A stretch of 64,000 bases of DNA from Lamellibrachia satsuma (GCA_033239005.1 BSQZ01000052.1:2221001-2285000); one strand, 5' to 3'; positions 31,736-43,210 are shown, numbered from the stretch's first letter. The notes: generated by a model not told the origin, from the letters alone. Made by a program: numbers and translations.

Positions 31736-33479
31736 ATGTTCCATTTTTAATCCATACTCGTTACCATGTAACTATTTTTTTTATTACTTTTGAAATTACC
31801 GGTACCATAGATATTGGTTTGTAATTGCAAAATTGTGTATTTTCACCTTTTCATAGATTGGGACTACCTTGACAATTTTGAGTTTGTCTGGGAAGATATG
31901 TGTAGTTAATTTTTGTTTTGTAATCAGTGTTAATGATTTTATGACAGCAGGTTTAACGAATTCTAATAATCGTGAACAAATACCGCAAAACCACAACCTG
32001 TTTTTGGGTGAGTACTATCTATCATTTTGGAGATTGTTTCATCGTCAATATGATCAGAGTTAAATTATTATGTTGCTCTTTAAGGAAATACCTGAAAGTT
32101 ATATGGGATTGTGTATTTGTGTGGCAAGATTTGAACCAATATTGGTAAAACAATTATTAAATGTGTTTGCGATGACAGTCTTATCTGATATGATTTCTTC
32201 ATTACAAATATAAATGATTTAGGGAATGTTTTATTTGTGTGTGTGTGTTCTAGAAAGAATATTATTTATAGTGTCCCGTGTTTTTTAATGTTAGTTTTTA
32301 ATTCTTTTAAAGCAAAATTCATTGTGCATTTTTGTTGCTGTAAGTTTGTTTTTTAAGGATGACATTATAAGTTGTTAAATTAGTTCGAATTGCAATTTAT
32401 TCAGGTGAGTCAGGCTGCGTCAATTTGAGTTTCTTGTACAGCAAGTCTTTGTGACAAATGAATTTGAGCAAACCTAGCATAATCCATATTGCTTCTTGTG
32501 CTTATACATTTTGAACTTGATTACTTTTATAAGGCATATGTTTGTTTTAACGAATTTGTTTACTCCATATAGTATGTTGTAAGTACGTTTTGGATCAGCA
32601 GAAGGCGAATGATTAAGTTTGTTATGGATAGCTGATGAGAAGATGTCATGTGTAAAGTCGAACTTGCTTTTTGGTTTTGTATGCTAAATTTAATGTATTT
32701 AGGTGGTCGTTCTTTGTACTGAACTGTGAAAATATGGCTGATGATCTGATAACTGTTTCCATATAATATCCGATTCAGGTTTCATTGTAAAGTCAGCTAA
32801 GTTGTAAAAGACGTTATCTATTAGAGTTCCGTTTTTGTTTAAGTGTTATATGGAGATAACAGCTATATGACATTAATATATAAAAGAATTCACCAACAAC
32901 CCCATTTTCATTGATCTTAAGAAGGTTTATATTAAAGTCGCCCGCAATAATGACATCGAAGTTTGTTCTGTCAACTGATGAGATAATCGGTGTGAATTCA
33001 CGAAAAACATATTGATAGTTTTCTTTTATATCTCTTTGAGGTCGGTAAATATTATGGTGGATTCTCCAAAGATTATATTAAATCTTTAGAGAGGCCACCA
33101 TAAATGCCTAGCTCCCCTTCGCTGCTACATGTTTTGCCTTGTGTAATGCATTGGTTTCCCTCGATGTGTAGATGTGATAAATAATCATAATCTGAAAGCC
33201 AGCTCTCCTTTAAGCATATTACGCTAATTTTAAAGTTCATTTGATTAAGTTCTAGTAATAATGGTTCTATTTCCTGAATTTAGCATCGATATATGCAATA
33301 TTTTAACCTAATATACAAATTATATTTTTTTCTGCTAGCAAATTAAACGTGTCAAGATCATAATATGAGGAATGTCCTATACTTTGAATATCATCATCAG
33401 TTGCTTCATTTAGATGTAGTATATCAAATAAAGAGTTCGATCCACCTTGAGACTGGGACAATGATTCATCAGCTAACAT
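31736..33479 (-). pseudogene. Jockey-like LINE (endonuclease to reverse transcriptase), degraded
   Basis: From an ATG at 33479 (MLADESLSQSQGGSN) the minus strand encodes, through many stops, 'NLLAEK', 'FDVIIAGDFNINLLKINENG' (endonuclease GDFN motif, about 32960-32900) and 'LEFVKPAVIKSLTLITKQKL' followed by 'HIFPDKLKIVKVVPIYEK' (reverse transcriptase start, 31950-31850). Spacing and motifs are those of Jockey- or I-group ORF2. The polymerase core and 3' end are missing. The plus-strand LINE at 35370-36580 is similar in style. Confidence 0.65.
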
Positions 33480-33714
33480 TATTCAAATATTCAGTCGAAA
33501 AATGTGCAAAAAATAAAATAAAATGTGGTTAAAAGACTAATAAACACAAGTTAAATAAATGAATTAAATAAAGGAGTTATATAAAGAATAAATACATTAA
33601 ATGAAATGAATAAGTTAAAATATACAACTACAATTAAGTTGATATTTTAGTTAAACATATAAGTTAATCATATGCGTTAAATCAAATTAAATAAATAAAC
33701 TGTCAATGTCATTG

Positions 33715-34050
33715 GCGGGAGAACTGACCAGTGGCGAATGGACCAGGTGCACGCTAATTGCTTCATGTCGATTGCGGCATATTCACGGTAGAATATCCCT
33801 TTCCGCAATGATCTGAGCCTAGCTGAGACGAGCTTGCACATAATGACGTGGTGGTATGTCAGCAGTGACTCTACCGATACTTCTGTTAGCACAGAGCCAG
33901 TCACCGGTGAGATCACCAAATCAAGAATGTTACCTCGGCAGTGCGTATGCGATGTCACGTGTTGTTGCAGATTAATATCGAATAGCAGCCAAGTCACATG
34001 CGCCCTTGTCGTCATCATTTTCGTAGTGAACGTTGAAATCACCAAGTATG
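33715..34050 (-). pseudogene. L2-like LINE endonuclease fragment, copy 2
   Basis: Paralogue of 8936-9230. It reads 'LQQHVTSHTHCRGNILDLVI' and 'TYHHVIMCKLVSARL', then the linker 'FYREYAAIDMKQLA' toward the polymerase, which copy 1 lacks. Relative to copy 1, about 490 bp (9215-9708) are deleted just upstream. Confidence 0.7.
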
Positions 34051-34639
34051 ATGAGTCCTGTGTTTTTATGGAGACCCTGTGTTTTTATGGAGATTGCTTG
34101 GCGAGTGGGTGGCCGATGTCTAATCACTGGCTGAACGATTCGTTGTTTCTGAACACCGCCTCGGCAGCCGCGTCTCGTTGGTTACTTTGCGACAATGCCG
34201 AGTTCAATCACTGTCGTCCATGCATCGGCATTCAGACTTGACACATTGGAAAGTTCAAGTAGCTGACAGGCAGTGTACCTGTACGGCGGCATGGTTACGC
34301 AGCTTGGGTCTGCTGTGGCCGTGCCTGAGTGACCAGTTGGAATGTTCATTTGTGGCCAAGTGGCTGAACTCACAGTTCACAACAAAGAAAGTTTTTTTAA
34401 GTCAGTAAAACACACACACATACGGCGGACTTGTGCAGGATGCCATTTCTTTGTACATTCCAGATATGTTGACGAACGTATACAATAAAACTCGGTGTGG
34501 TAGAATAAATAAAACATATAAAAACGAGGCAAAATGTCGAGTGTTTGGATGTCGGCGGCCGATCTGATTGTACTTATATTGTTGCTAGAGTATTTCACCA
34601 ATATGTTACCATTGTCCACGTATCGGTCACCTGTGTGGT

Positions 34640-35100
34640 ACAAGTTTGGCGCGGGTCGCGGTGAGGTCTTTGCTCAAGAAGATTCTGTCGTCATGATGTT
34701 GTTCATTATGGCCTTTCAACTGGAAGCGCGCTTTCAGTGCCATCGAAAGCGGACAATGATTGGGAGAAGTGCGCCCTGCTTGTCAATCTTCAGCCCAAGG
34801 CGATGGCTACGTTCAATCTGGTGTCGCTCAATGGGTGGCTGTCATTACAACAGCAGTAGCGTCATCCACGTCGCCAGTCTCTGGGAGGCCGTGGACTCTC
34901 AGGTTGGGGCGCCTTGAATATTGCTCTTGTTATTCAATTACATGTTCCTTGTTTGTCACCTTCAGTTCGAGTTAACTGATGCGGCCTTCTTTTGTATTTA
35001 GCAGTGTGGTTAGATTGTGAATTTGTGTGCTCATGTTGTCTATTTTATCAGCTAATGTCTGAGGGAAGAGCACTTTTAATTTTTTTTATAGATGTATGCT
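34640..35100 (-). pseudogene. LINE ORF1 remnant, copy 2
   Basis: Aligns with the ORF1 at 10298-10747 but has deletions (for example around 34840) and frame breaks. The nucleotide match covers the 'VHGLPET' region and the coiled coil. Non-functional. Confidence 0.55.
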
Positions 35101-35361
35101 TATCTTCAGTTGGACCTTCTAGCTATATGTCTATCATCAACAGGACAGTCTATCCGTGTGTCCATATTCAATTAAGTTGTCTATCTATATTCAATAAAGC
35201 TTTCAAGCATTGTGTTCATCGTTAATATATAAAAGGGTTTACATATACAGACAATTATAGTTAGCTATCTGTCTTCGGTAAAGTCAATGTGGTGTTATAA
35301 TTTTATGTCCGAATACCGTTATGTCCATATTCAATACAATCTTATAGTTGTATGTCCACCT

Positions 35362-35817
35362 TCTAGTAGATATAATCATTACTCAAGTGGATAACAATTA
35401 CTTACCAATTAGTATTTTCTTGACCTTTCCAAGGCATTTGATACTTTTCACCATTCGACATTACTAAATAAATTAAGATACTATGGCTTAGATGGCAAAA
35501 ATCTTCTTTTATTTAAAAGCTATTTGAACAACTGTTAACAGTACACCGAATTTGATGATACCACATCTGAAACTTTAATCATTAAAGTTGGAGTACCACA
35601 AGGGTCCATCCTTGGACCACTATTATTTACTATATATATAAATGATTTCTCACAAGCCAGCCAAATGTTTAACTTTACAATATTTGCTGATGATACCACT
35701 TTATTTAGCACTGTTGACACTTTCAGTGATAGTGTCCAAAATAAAAGTACAGAATCAGTAATAAATGAAGAACTTGAGTGGCTTAATATAAATAAGCAAT
35801 CACTAAATTAAGGTAAA

Positions 35818-35866
<49 letters not shown>

Positions 35867-36580
35867 CATTACAAATGCCAAACAAAACGACACATATATT
35901 ATTTTTCAAAATAAATAATATAGATATTGAGAAAGTGGAAGAATTTAACTACCTAAGTTTAACTATAGATACTATCTTTATTGGAAAAAACACCCAAAAA
36001 AATCAAATAAGTGTTCCAAACAATAGGAATACTAAACAGATTAAAACATGTGTTACCTTTAGAAATAAAAATTATTTTATACAGTGCATTGATATTACCT
36101 CATATTAATTACTGTATGACGACATGGGGATGCCAAGGAAACGGATTAGTTAAAATACAAAAGAAAGCAGTACGAATTATAACATTAAACAAATCAATCC
36201 ACATACAGAACCACTTTTAAAAAAACCTCAACACACTAAAAGTAGAAGACTTACTAAAACTACAATAACTTAAATTTTATTACAAATATAGACATCAAAA
36301 TCTACCTGTGTACTTATTAAACTGGCAAATAACCCCAAATACCTGCATTCACTATTATAATACTCGGAGAATAACTGAACTACATACTTACAGAACTAAA
36401 CATGAATTTGCCAACAAAATTTCTTAACTACCGGTACAACTTAATCGCCACATGTTATAAACAATATCCCTGATTTAGTCATAGACAGGATAGTGACTCA
36501 TAGTTTAAAAGGCTTTTAAAGTTATGCCAAAAATTACATGCTACAAAAATATAACGACACATGAAGTATTCTAAATTGCT
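35362..36580 (+). pseudogene. Jockey-like LINE reverse transcriptase, 5' part of split element
   Basis: Plus-strand translation gives 'FLDLSKAFDTFHHSTLLNKL', 'GVPQGSILGPLLFTIYINDF' and 'IFADDTTLFSTVDTF' (catalytic FADD intact), a (TA)n expansion at 35820-35864, then 'NRLKHVLPLEIKIILYSALI' and 'INYCMTTWGCQGN', the C-terminal thumb. Several shifts are present. The element entered the tandem array of copy 2 between 35361 and 44105, and its 3'UTR was later split by the Ngaro element at 36581. The remainder is 43619-44104. Confidence 0.8.
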
Positions 36581-36976
36581 ATTTATGCAACCAACGACGC
36601 AAGCCAGGTGTAAGGATATGAAAAGGCCAAATAAATGACGTTTATTAAGAGTATGCCTAATGGCATATTGTTCCGATTAAAAGCATGAAGTGTGGACCCT
36701 GTAACATGCGCCAAGCATGTGGCTGAGCCTCATACAAAGCCGCCTGGACACAATGCTCCCAGAGCCCACACTTCGACATAGCAATACAGTACATGTAGTG
36801 ATATTCATACAACACAATACAATTCATGGCATCATCACCAGCACATTAAAACATTACCCAATACCGACAATACTCGACACAAACCTATTTGCATATACTG
36901 CATTACTGGACTACACTACTTGCTAAGATTCCTACTCTATATATTTTTGTAACCTAAAATGTGGGGCCATAACGCC
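36581..36976 (-). repeat. Ngaro terminal repeat B2
   Basis: 396 bp, matching 37463-37858 at a constant offset of 882 bp with almost no differences. It forms the 3' end of the element. Confidence 0.92.
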
Positions 36977-37202
36977 TGATTAGCAATAAACCATCCCAAC
37001 ATCGAGGATGGAAGGGAAGCCATCTTCCACTCCGCACCAAAACCCTATGTGAACGGGCAGATAGCCAAATGAAAAGCCCAAAGTCCACTGGGAAAGCGTC
37101 ATAAGGAAGGTGGTGACTTCACTTCCACCGGTAATGTACAAAATGTTATCAAGCACAACATTAATAAAACATTCAGCAGCATAAATTGGGGAGGAGGGTG
37201 GG

Positions 37203-37462
37203 TCGAAAAATTGTAAAAGCGAGAAAGCAGGTCTGCTCCGGATGTATCAAACATTCGGAGTGAAGCTGCTTACTTTCAAACTGCGTCATTCGAATGACTG
37301 CCGCGCTCTGATTGGTTTAGCGGTGTCACGGGAGCGCTTAATCAGTCATCCTGGTATCTTTGCCTAGACTTAGATTAGCATAATAACCTATTGACCCTCA
37401 CGTGCCCTGCCCGCGCCGCTGCCAGCATAAAATCATGTATGCAACCGTGGTCGCATACTCTC
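37203..37462 (-). repeat. Ngaro terminal repeat A2
   Basis: About 260 bp, identical or nearly so to 43357-43616. It directly abuts B1, forming the A-B junction expected of the circular form. Confidence 0.92.
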
Positions 37463-37858
37463 ATTTATGCAACCAACGACGCAAGCCAGGTGTAAGGATA
37501 TGAAAAGGCCAAATAAATGACGTTTATTAAGAGTATGCCTAATGGCATATTGTTCCGATTAAAAGCATGAAGTGTGGACCCTGTAACATGCGCCAAGCAT
37601 GTGGCTGAGCCTCATACAAAGCCGCCTGGACACAATGCTCCCAGAGCCCACACTTCGACATAGCAATACAGTACATGTAGTGATATTCATACAACACAAT
37701 ACAATTCATGGCATCATCACCAGCACATTAAAACATTACCCAATACCGACAATACTCGACACAAACCTATTTGCATATACTGCATTACTGGACTACACTA
37801 CTTGCTAAGATTCCTACTCTATATATTTTTGTAACCTAAAAGGTGGGGCCATAACGCC
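37463..37858 (-). repeat. Ngaro terminal repeat B1
   Basis: Second copy of 36581-36976, immediately downstream (minus strand) of the recombinase gene. Confidence 0.92.
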
Positions 37859-37929
37859 ACCGTTCACCGAAAACTGTGAACACCCCCACCAATCTGCCAC
37901 CCCCTTACACGCAAGTAGCAATTTAGTAT

Positions 37930-38805
37930 TCAAGAAAACCTAATATATTTTTTGAATGCGTCTGAAGTCCACCTGCCTGCCGCCCGTATCTGCGCATCCG
38001 AATCGCCTCTTGAGGCTGCTGCAGTCGCAGCCCCAATGCGGAAGCTGTGGCCCTTAAATGCGTTGGTGTCATACCCACAGAAGCGCAGCAGCTGCTTCAG
38101 TGACGCATCAAATTCAAACCTTAACATGGGCAAACCATCAGGGTAGGCGAACAGTGGCGCCGGTACGACACCCCTGACACTGATAAATTCTCGTAAAAAA
38201 CGAGCCGGATAAAGCTCTGTGCCCGGTATGCCCTCACCAGCGACTTGCAGGGAGAGGGGACCTTGCATGGCACTATGTTTAAATCGTCGAAACGATATGG
38301 TGATGAGATCGCCAGACAACAACACATCGCCTAAACTCAAACACCCACGTACCCTACAGCGAGACCGAGGCACCATCTCCCCAACCCGCAAATAACCTTT
38401 GAAGGCAAGTACCATCATCGCCCTAAGCATTAAACACTTGTAATGTGACGAGAAAACGGTGGGCATGGCAACTACCAGACGGGAAAGAATCTGTAGGGTG
38501 ACAGGCAAGCGGACATCAGGAACGGCGCCCACATTGCGTGCGCCGGCTAACAATTTAGTAACAAGAAAAGCATTAGAAGGGTCAGGAAACCCATTAACCT
38601 TGTGGAAATAAGACACAGCTGACACCGTAGACACAATGGATGATGGAGCCAAACCTAGAGCAAATAGATGCGCAATAAACAGCAATATCATATGAACTGA
38701 AACTGGCAAACACAAGGGAACACCTAACGAACCATAAAAGGCTACCAATTTCTTCCATGCGCGCTCATAATGGGCCCTGGATGACGGTGCTAGTGACGCT
38801 GTCAA
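37930..38805 (-). CDS. Ngaro tyrosine recombinase
   Basis: A 291-residue lambda-integrase-type recombinase that inserts the circular element DNA. The N-terminal SAM-like part is RAHYERAWKKLVAFYGSL. The catalytic domain has GYLRVGEMV (first Arg), HSFRIGAATAAASRG (His-x-x-Arg), then the GRW turn and Tyr nucleophile in FKKYIRFS at the C-terminus. The frame opens at a TTG with no nearby ATG and lies in the -1 frame relative to the upstream polymerase, whose stop is about 9 bp before. So it may be made by -1 frameshifting at the CTTTAG region, or the two genes may have been separated by an indel. All catalytic residues are present. Confidence 0.92.
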   Translation of the reverse strand: MTASLAPSSRAHYERAWKKLVAFYGSLGVPLCLPVSVHMILLFIAHLFALGLAPSSIVSTVSAVSYFHKVNGFPDPSNAFLVTKLLAGARNVGAVPDVRLPVTLQILSRLVVAMPTVFSSHYKCLMLRAMMVLAFKGYLRVGEMVPRSRCRVRGCLSLGDVLLSGDLITISFRRFKHSAMQGPLSLQVAGEGIPGTELYPARFLREFISVRGVVPAPLFAYPDGLPMLRFEFDASLKQLLRFCGYDTNAFKGHSFRIGAATAAASRGDSDAQIRAAGRWTSDAFKKYIRFS

Positions 38806-38813
38806 CAGGTGTT

Positions 38814-40403
38814 CTAAAGAATCCCTAAGCCGGCTGGGGATATGTGGTACGGCACTTCCTTCGGACTGGCCGTCGCCCAGGGCGCTAACACGCGGAATTC
38901 GTCTACCTGTAAACGTGAGAGTTTATCAGCGAGAATGTTACATCGACCTGGTATGTGGGATGCCGTGAAGTTAATATTAAACCTGAGACACGCCAATACC
39001 AGCGGACGCAGCAAGGCCATGATATGGGGCTCCCGCGACGTTTGCTTATTAATGATAGGAACAAGGGCTGCGTTGTCGGTGAAGAAACAGATACTCTGAT
39101 TAGCCCAAACAGAACCCCAGACATGTACGGCTACCATAATGGGATACAATTCCAAAATGGCCACATTGTAGCAACGCCACTCTGCGGGCCACACACCGTA
39201 AAACCATTCTGGCCCGCAAATGGCCCCATAACCGACGCCACCAGCGGCGTCTGTGTAGAGATGTAAGTAGTCACCTGTAAGAAAGTGCTCATCCAAGAAA
39301 AAGGACCTACCATTGAAATGTGTCAAAAAATCTAGCCACACTCCCAGATCAAGTTTAGCTTGTCGTGTCAGGCGAATGTGGTGGTGTGGCTTAGAGCATC
39401 CCCTAGTTAAGTCAATTAGTCGTCGCAGAAAGGCCCTACCTGGGACCACAACAGAACACGCAAAATTCAGTACACCTATGAGGGATTGAAGCTCTTTGAG
39501 TGTAACCTTCTGTTTATGTGTGAACTCCAAAAGTAACGCCCTGGCCTTGAACAGTTTGTCATCGGGCAGTCGCGCCTCCATGCGTACAGCGTCCAAGATG
39601 ATCCCTAAAAACGTGATGGACGACGATGGACCGACAGTTTTACCAGGCGCCAGGGGTACCCCAATTTGGTGGCAAAGGTCAATAAAGGCCATCAAATCAT
39701 GTTCACATTTACCCGCGGAATGGGCCATAAAGAGAAAATCATCAATCACATGCACTACCTCAGTCGCCCCCAACTTATACTTGGAAACCCACTCCAAAGC
39801 CGAGCTGAAACATTCAAAAATGGCACAAGAACTAGAGCAGCCCATTGGTAGAACTGCATCCATATAGAACTTCCCAAGCCACTGAAATCCCAGCAAAGGG
39901 CGATCAGCTGGTGAGACGGGCATAATACGAAACGCAGATTCGACATCAACCTTAGCCATATACACAGACTGAGGGGAACGTTGAATAAAAGAAATGGCAT
40001 CCTGAATAGTGGCATACTGCACTGAAGACATTTCCTTCGGAATAAAATCATTCACAGAAAAACCCTCTGGGAACGACAGGTGATGAATCATTCTAAATTC
40101 ACCCGGAGTTTTCTTCGGCACAACGCCCAGCGGAGATATCCTGTAATTGGGGTAATTAGGCATAACCTCATATGGCCCTAATATCCGACCTAGTGCCAAT
40201 TCCTTAGCAATTTTACGGTCGATGACTGACGAAAAAGTAGCGGCGGAATGCAGGTTACGTATCCCCGAAGTGGGCGGTGGCGGCACGCCAACGCAACCGA
40301 TCTGGAAGCCAAAAGTAAAGCCATGCACAAGATATGAAACTAAATTGTTGTTATACCCATGGAGAGCAGAGGCAAGCATGATGGGACAAACAGGTGAGGG
40401 CAT
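38814..40403 (-). CDS. Ngaro reverse transcriptase and RNase H
   Basis: About 529 residues when started at the ATG at 40403 (MPSPVCPIML); a longer frame upstream to 40697 overlaps gag. Motifs: GVVPKKTPGEFRMIHHLSFP, AKVDVESAFRIMPVSPADRP (catalytic Asp), LPMGCSSSCAIFECFSSALE, VIDDFLFMAHS (catalytic box IDD rather than YxDD, as in DIRS/Ngaro), then RNase H with LYTDAAGGVGYGAIC and FFTDNAALVPI. It copies element RNA into DNA. The gag stop TAA and this ATG are separated by one base (TAAGATG), which fits stop-and-restart translation. The reading frame is fully open. Confidence 0.93.
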   Translation of the reverse strand: MPSPVCPIMLASALHGYNNNLVSYLVHGFTFGFQIGCVGVPPPPTSGIRNLHSAATFSSVIDRKIAKELALGRILGPYEVMPNYPNYRISPLGVVPKKTPGEFRMIHHLSFPEGFSVNDFIPKEMSSVQYATIQDAISFIQRSPQSVYMAKVDVESAFRIMPVSPADRPLLGFQWLGKFYMDAVLPMGCSSSCAIFECFSSALEWVSKYKLGATEVVHVIDDFLFMAHSAGKCEHDLMAFIDLCHQIGVPLAPGKTVGPSSSITFLGIILDAVRMEARLPDDKLFKARALLLEFTHKQKVTLKELQSLIGVLNFACSVVVPGRAFLRRLIDLTRGCSKPHHHIRLTRQAKLDLGVWLDFLTHFNGRSFFLDEHFLTGDYLHLYTDAAGGVGYGAICGPEWFYGVWPAEWRCYNVAILELYPIMVAVHVWGSVWANQSICFFTDNAALVPIINKQTSREPHIMALLRPLVLACLRFNINFTASHIPGRCNILADKLSRLQVDEFRVLAPWATASPKEVPYHISPAGLGIL

Positions 40404-40404
40404 C

Positions 40405-41685
40405 TTACTTCCGAGACCAGGCGGGCGGACCAGGGGCAGAGGACGGTCCGGCAGGAGGATTGGGTGGAGGGGGGGAACTGGAACTGTATCGCTTCTCAGG
40501 GGCCCTGCAACGGGACAGAGGGTGGGGTCCGTTACAACGGCGGCATTTGTGGGTAAAGCGACACGTGTCTGCCCTACACGAACCCCCCCGGTTATAGATG
40601 AAGCATGGACTGGCGGAACGCGGTCGGGCCTTACCCTTGCCTGGAAAGGGCGAACCCCCCGACGGGAAAACTCTACGAGCAGGTGATTGGGAAGCATTCA
40701 TCCACAGTTCCCAATTCACCGAGTCCCATGCCCACCCACGCTGTTGACGGAGAGAGCGAAATGCCTCGTCATATGCATGCCAATTGCCCCCACGTTCATA
40801 CAAGTTGCGGACAGTTTCAATGTATTTAAGCATATGTGGGGCAGAGGGAAGGTGACCCGGATGCACAAGATATACCGACATAAACATCTCAAAGGCCTTC
40901 AGCCACTGCTGAAAGGACAACACATCCGTCTTACCTTTTGCCGGGGACACACACAAAGTGGGGCCCTGGCCATCCCCTGCCGACTGGACGGAAAGGGCAT
41001 AATCCTGTGGCTGCGCAAAATTATCGTGCAACAGCAGCGCCAGGTCGACATACTCACCTGCCCATATCTTCGCTTTCAACCTGTCAGGGATGCGGACATG
41101 AAGGGGTAAGGCAGAGGATGAACAGGCAGCCACCACTTCCTGTGTGTCGTCGGGGAGAACATTCATAACAGGGGGAACCTGACGATCAACATTATTGGTA
41201 CCTGGTACATTAAGCAATCCTTCTACAGTCAAATAGCTTGGCCATGGAGCCGCATCAGAAACTGTGCCCGATGTGGCTGGGACAGGGGGTCCATGCGCCA
41301 CCGCGGCCGCCAATTGTGCTGCAGAGCCTGCAGCAGCTGACGTGGCTGGTGCAGCCGCCGCTGAGGCTGGCGTGGGTCGCAGGGCGAGGACCATGGCGTG
41401 TATCTCGTGAAGCATCCGCTCCGACGAGGCCATCCGACGCTCCATGTCGCGTTCCCATGCACGCCGCACCGATGCTGCGTCATCTAGCAGCACTGCTTGT
41501 AGACCTGGCGCGTTGTCGAAGTCCTGCTGCACGGTACATTGAGGAGGTGGCGCACCCAATGCGGCAGGCCGACGAGCAGGTGACCGAGTGGCAGGACGTC
41601 CGGCTGCAGTGCGGGAACGTGTCTGACGATCCGACGGCTGCTGCTGGCGAGCAGGTCGTCCCCGAGATGATTTTGCAGGAGGCAT
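40405..41685 (-). CDS. Ngaro Gag-like protein
   Basis: About 426 residues from the ATG at 41685 (MPPAKSSRGRPARQQ). The frame stays open upstream to 41973, but that part is translated tandem repeat. The N-terminus is basic and proline-rich, the middle has an Ala-rich stretch, followed by 'RIPDRLKAKIWAGEYVDLAL', a common DIRS/Ngaro gag block. Near the C-terminus are two cysteine clusters (CFIYNRGGSCRADTC and CRRCNGPHPLSRC), probably CCCH- or knuckle-type fingers for RNA binding. It is expected to package the element RNA. Its stop is one base before the reverse transcriptase ATG. Confidence 0.88.
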   Translation of the reverse strand: MPPAKSSRGRPARQQQPSDRQTRSRTAAGRPATRSPARRPAALGAPPPQCTVQQDFDNAPGLQAVLLDDAASVRRAWERDMERRMASSERMLHEIHAMVLALRPTPASAAAAPATSAAAGSAAQLAAAVAHGPPVPATSGTVSDAAPWPSYLTVEGLLNVPGTNNVDRQVPPVMNVLPDDTQEVVAACSSSALPLHVRIPDRLKAKIWAGEYVDLALLLHDNFAQPQDYALSVQSAGDGQGPTLCVSPAKGKTDVLSFQQWLKAFEMFMSVYLVHPGHLPSAPHMLKYIETVRNLYERGGNWHAYDEAFRSLRQQRGWAWDSVNWELWMNASQSPARRVFPSGGSPFPGKGKARPRSASPCFIYNRGGSCRADTCRFTHKCRRCNGPHPLSRCRAPEKRYSSSSPPPPNPPAGPSSAPGPPAWSRK

Positions 41686-41739
41686 CCTGTAATGCAATAG
41701 GCAGACACAGTACTCCAAACCAACGAACGAAATATATAG

Positions 41740-42482
41740 CAGATAAAAACAGGCGAAAGCCACCACAGCGTGTACAAGCACGAAAATCTGCCCCAGCAGA
41801 TAAATATAGGCAAAGCCCACACAGCGTAGACAAACACAAAAATATGCCTCAGAAGAGCCTATAGCCCACACAGCGGATAAATACAGGGTAAAGCCAACAC
41901 AGCGTGTACAAACACGAAAATATGCCCCAACAGATAAAAACAGGCTATAGCCAACACAGCGTGTAGAAAACACGAAATCTGCCCCAGCAGATAAAACAGG
42001 CTATAGCCCACACAGCGTGTACAAAACACGAAAATATGCCCCAGCAGATAAAAACAGGCTATAGCCGACACAGCGTGTATAAAACACGAAATCTGCCCCA
42101 GCAGACTAAACAGGCTATAGCCCACACAGCGTGTAGAAAACACGAAAATCTGCCCCAGCTGATAAAAACAGGCTATACCCAACACAGCGTGTAGAAAACA
42201 CGAAATCTGCCCCAGCAGATAAAACAGGCTAAAGCCCACACAGCGTGTAGAAAACACGAAATCTGCCCCAGCAGATAAAACAGGCTAAAGCCCACACAGC
42301 GTGTAGAAAACACGAAATCTGCCCCAGCAGATAAAACAGGCTAAAGCCCACACAGCGTGTAGAAAACACGAAATCTGCCCCAGCAGATAAAACAGGCTAA
42401 AGCCATCACAGCGTGTACAAAACACGAAAATTCGGCCCCAGCAGATAAAACAGGCGATAGCCAACACACGTGTGGAAAACTG
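41740..42482 (-). repeat. 56-58 bp tandem repeat array within the Ngaro element
   Basis: About thirteen imperfect units, with core CAGCGTGTAGAAAACACGAA then ATCTGCCCCAGCAGATAAAA. The period is exactly 56 bp in the most regular part (units starting 42241, 42297, 42353). It contains an inverted pair (CGTGT...ACACG) and CAGCAGATAA motifs. It lies between the SGNH ORF and gag. Several minus-strand frames stay open through it, giving a hydrophobic repetitive peptide (FSTRCVGYSLFYLLGQI), probably by chance of period and composition. Confidence 0.9.
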
Positions 42483-42577
42483 CCACAGGTGAAAATACAT
42501 ACAAGTACGCAGTAATAAGAATACAATGAAATATCGCCACAACACGACTTGCCTCGTAGTGATAGACTACCGGACAT

Positions 42578-43210
42578 CTAGCCAATGAATTGGTTAGCGG
42601 CTTTCATAATGGCCCCCCGAATACTCCGGAAGAAACGGTAATTTCCAATGTCAGAAAAATGCACCCCATCCCGGCGGAAAACCGCCCGGATACTGTTCCA
42701 AAGACGCTTATGTCTCCAGAAAAACATGCCGTCCACCCCTTTACACAAGGACTCTAATTCTGCATTAAGTGCGATCACCCGAGCGGCACCCTCCTCAAAA
42801 GTAAAATTTCGCCACCGCTGCCGACGGACCACCTGGCACACCGCGACCCGGCTCACACCCATAGCCAACAGTTCGGACGCAAGACGTTGCAAGTCGCCTG
42901 CCACCATGCAGGGATCGGGGGCGGATTTCCCATCCAAATCATTGCCCCCGACATGCAACACCACAACGTCCGCGCCAAAGGAGGCTATCTGAGACCGAAC
43001 CGCCGGTGCCCGGAGCGACGACGCTGTAGCACCCCGGAGGCCCAGATAACGGACATCGCAAGCGTGACCACGGACAGAAAAATCAGCAAACAAGCCCGAG
43101 GGGGATGCCGACCCAGCAAACGCGCCCAGCCAATAAACATGACTATGACCCAAAACTAAAACTTTAACGGACGACATCAAGGCAGTTGGAGGAAATTCAA
43201 CACAGCACAT
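42578..43210 (-). CDS. Ngaro-encoded SGNH/GDSL hydrolase
   Basis: About 210 residues from the ATG at 43210 (MCCVEFPPTAL; another Met at about 43177). Block I is VLVLGHSHVYWL (Ser nucleophile in GHSH), block III VVVLHVGGNDLDG (Asn), block V RRDGVHFSDIGNYRF (Asp and His). This is an esterase or lipase fold. SGNH domains are known from some Ngaro elements and from CR1 ORF1; the substrate is unknown. It is the first gene of the element, upstream of gag on the same strand. All four active-site residues are intact, so it appears maintained. Confidence 0.88.
   Translation of the reverse strand: MCCVEFPPTALMSSVKVLVLGHSHVYWLGAFAGSASPSGLFADFSVRGHACDVRYLGLRGATASSLRAPAVRSQIASFGADVVVLHVGGNDLDGKSAPDPCMVAGDLQRLASELLAMGVSRVAVCQVVRRQRWRNFTFEEGAARVIALNAELESLCKGVDGMFFWRHKRLWNSIRAVFRRDGVHFSDIGNYRFFRSIRGAIMKAANQFIG

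Noticed and set aside
36717..37808. Two identical 69-residue frames 882 bp apart
   Set aside because: They are the two copies of Ngaro repeat B, not genes.
41859..42577. Hydrophobic repetitive minus-strand frames upstream of Ngaro gag
   Set aside because: All come from the 56-bp tandem repeat in different frames; no conserved start.
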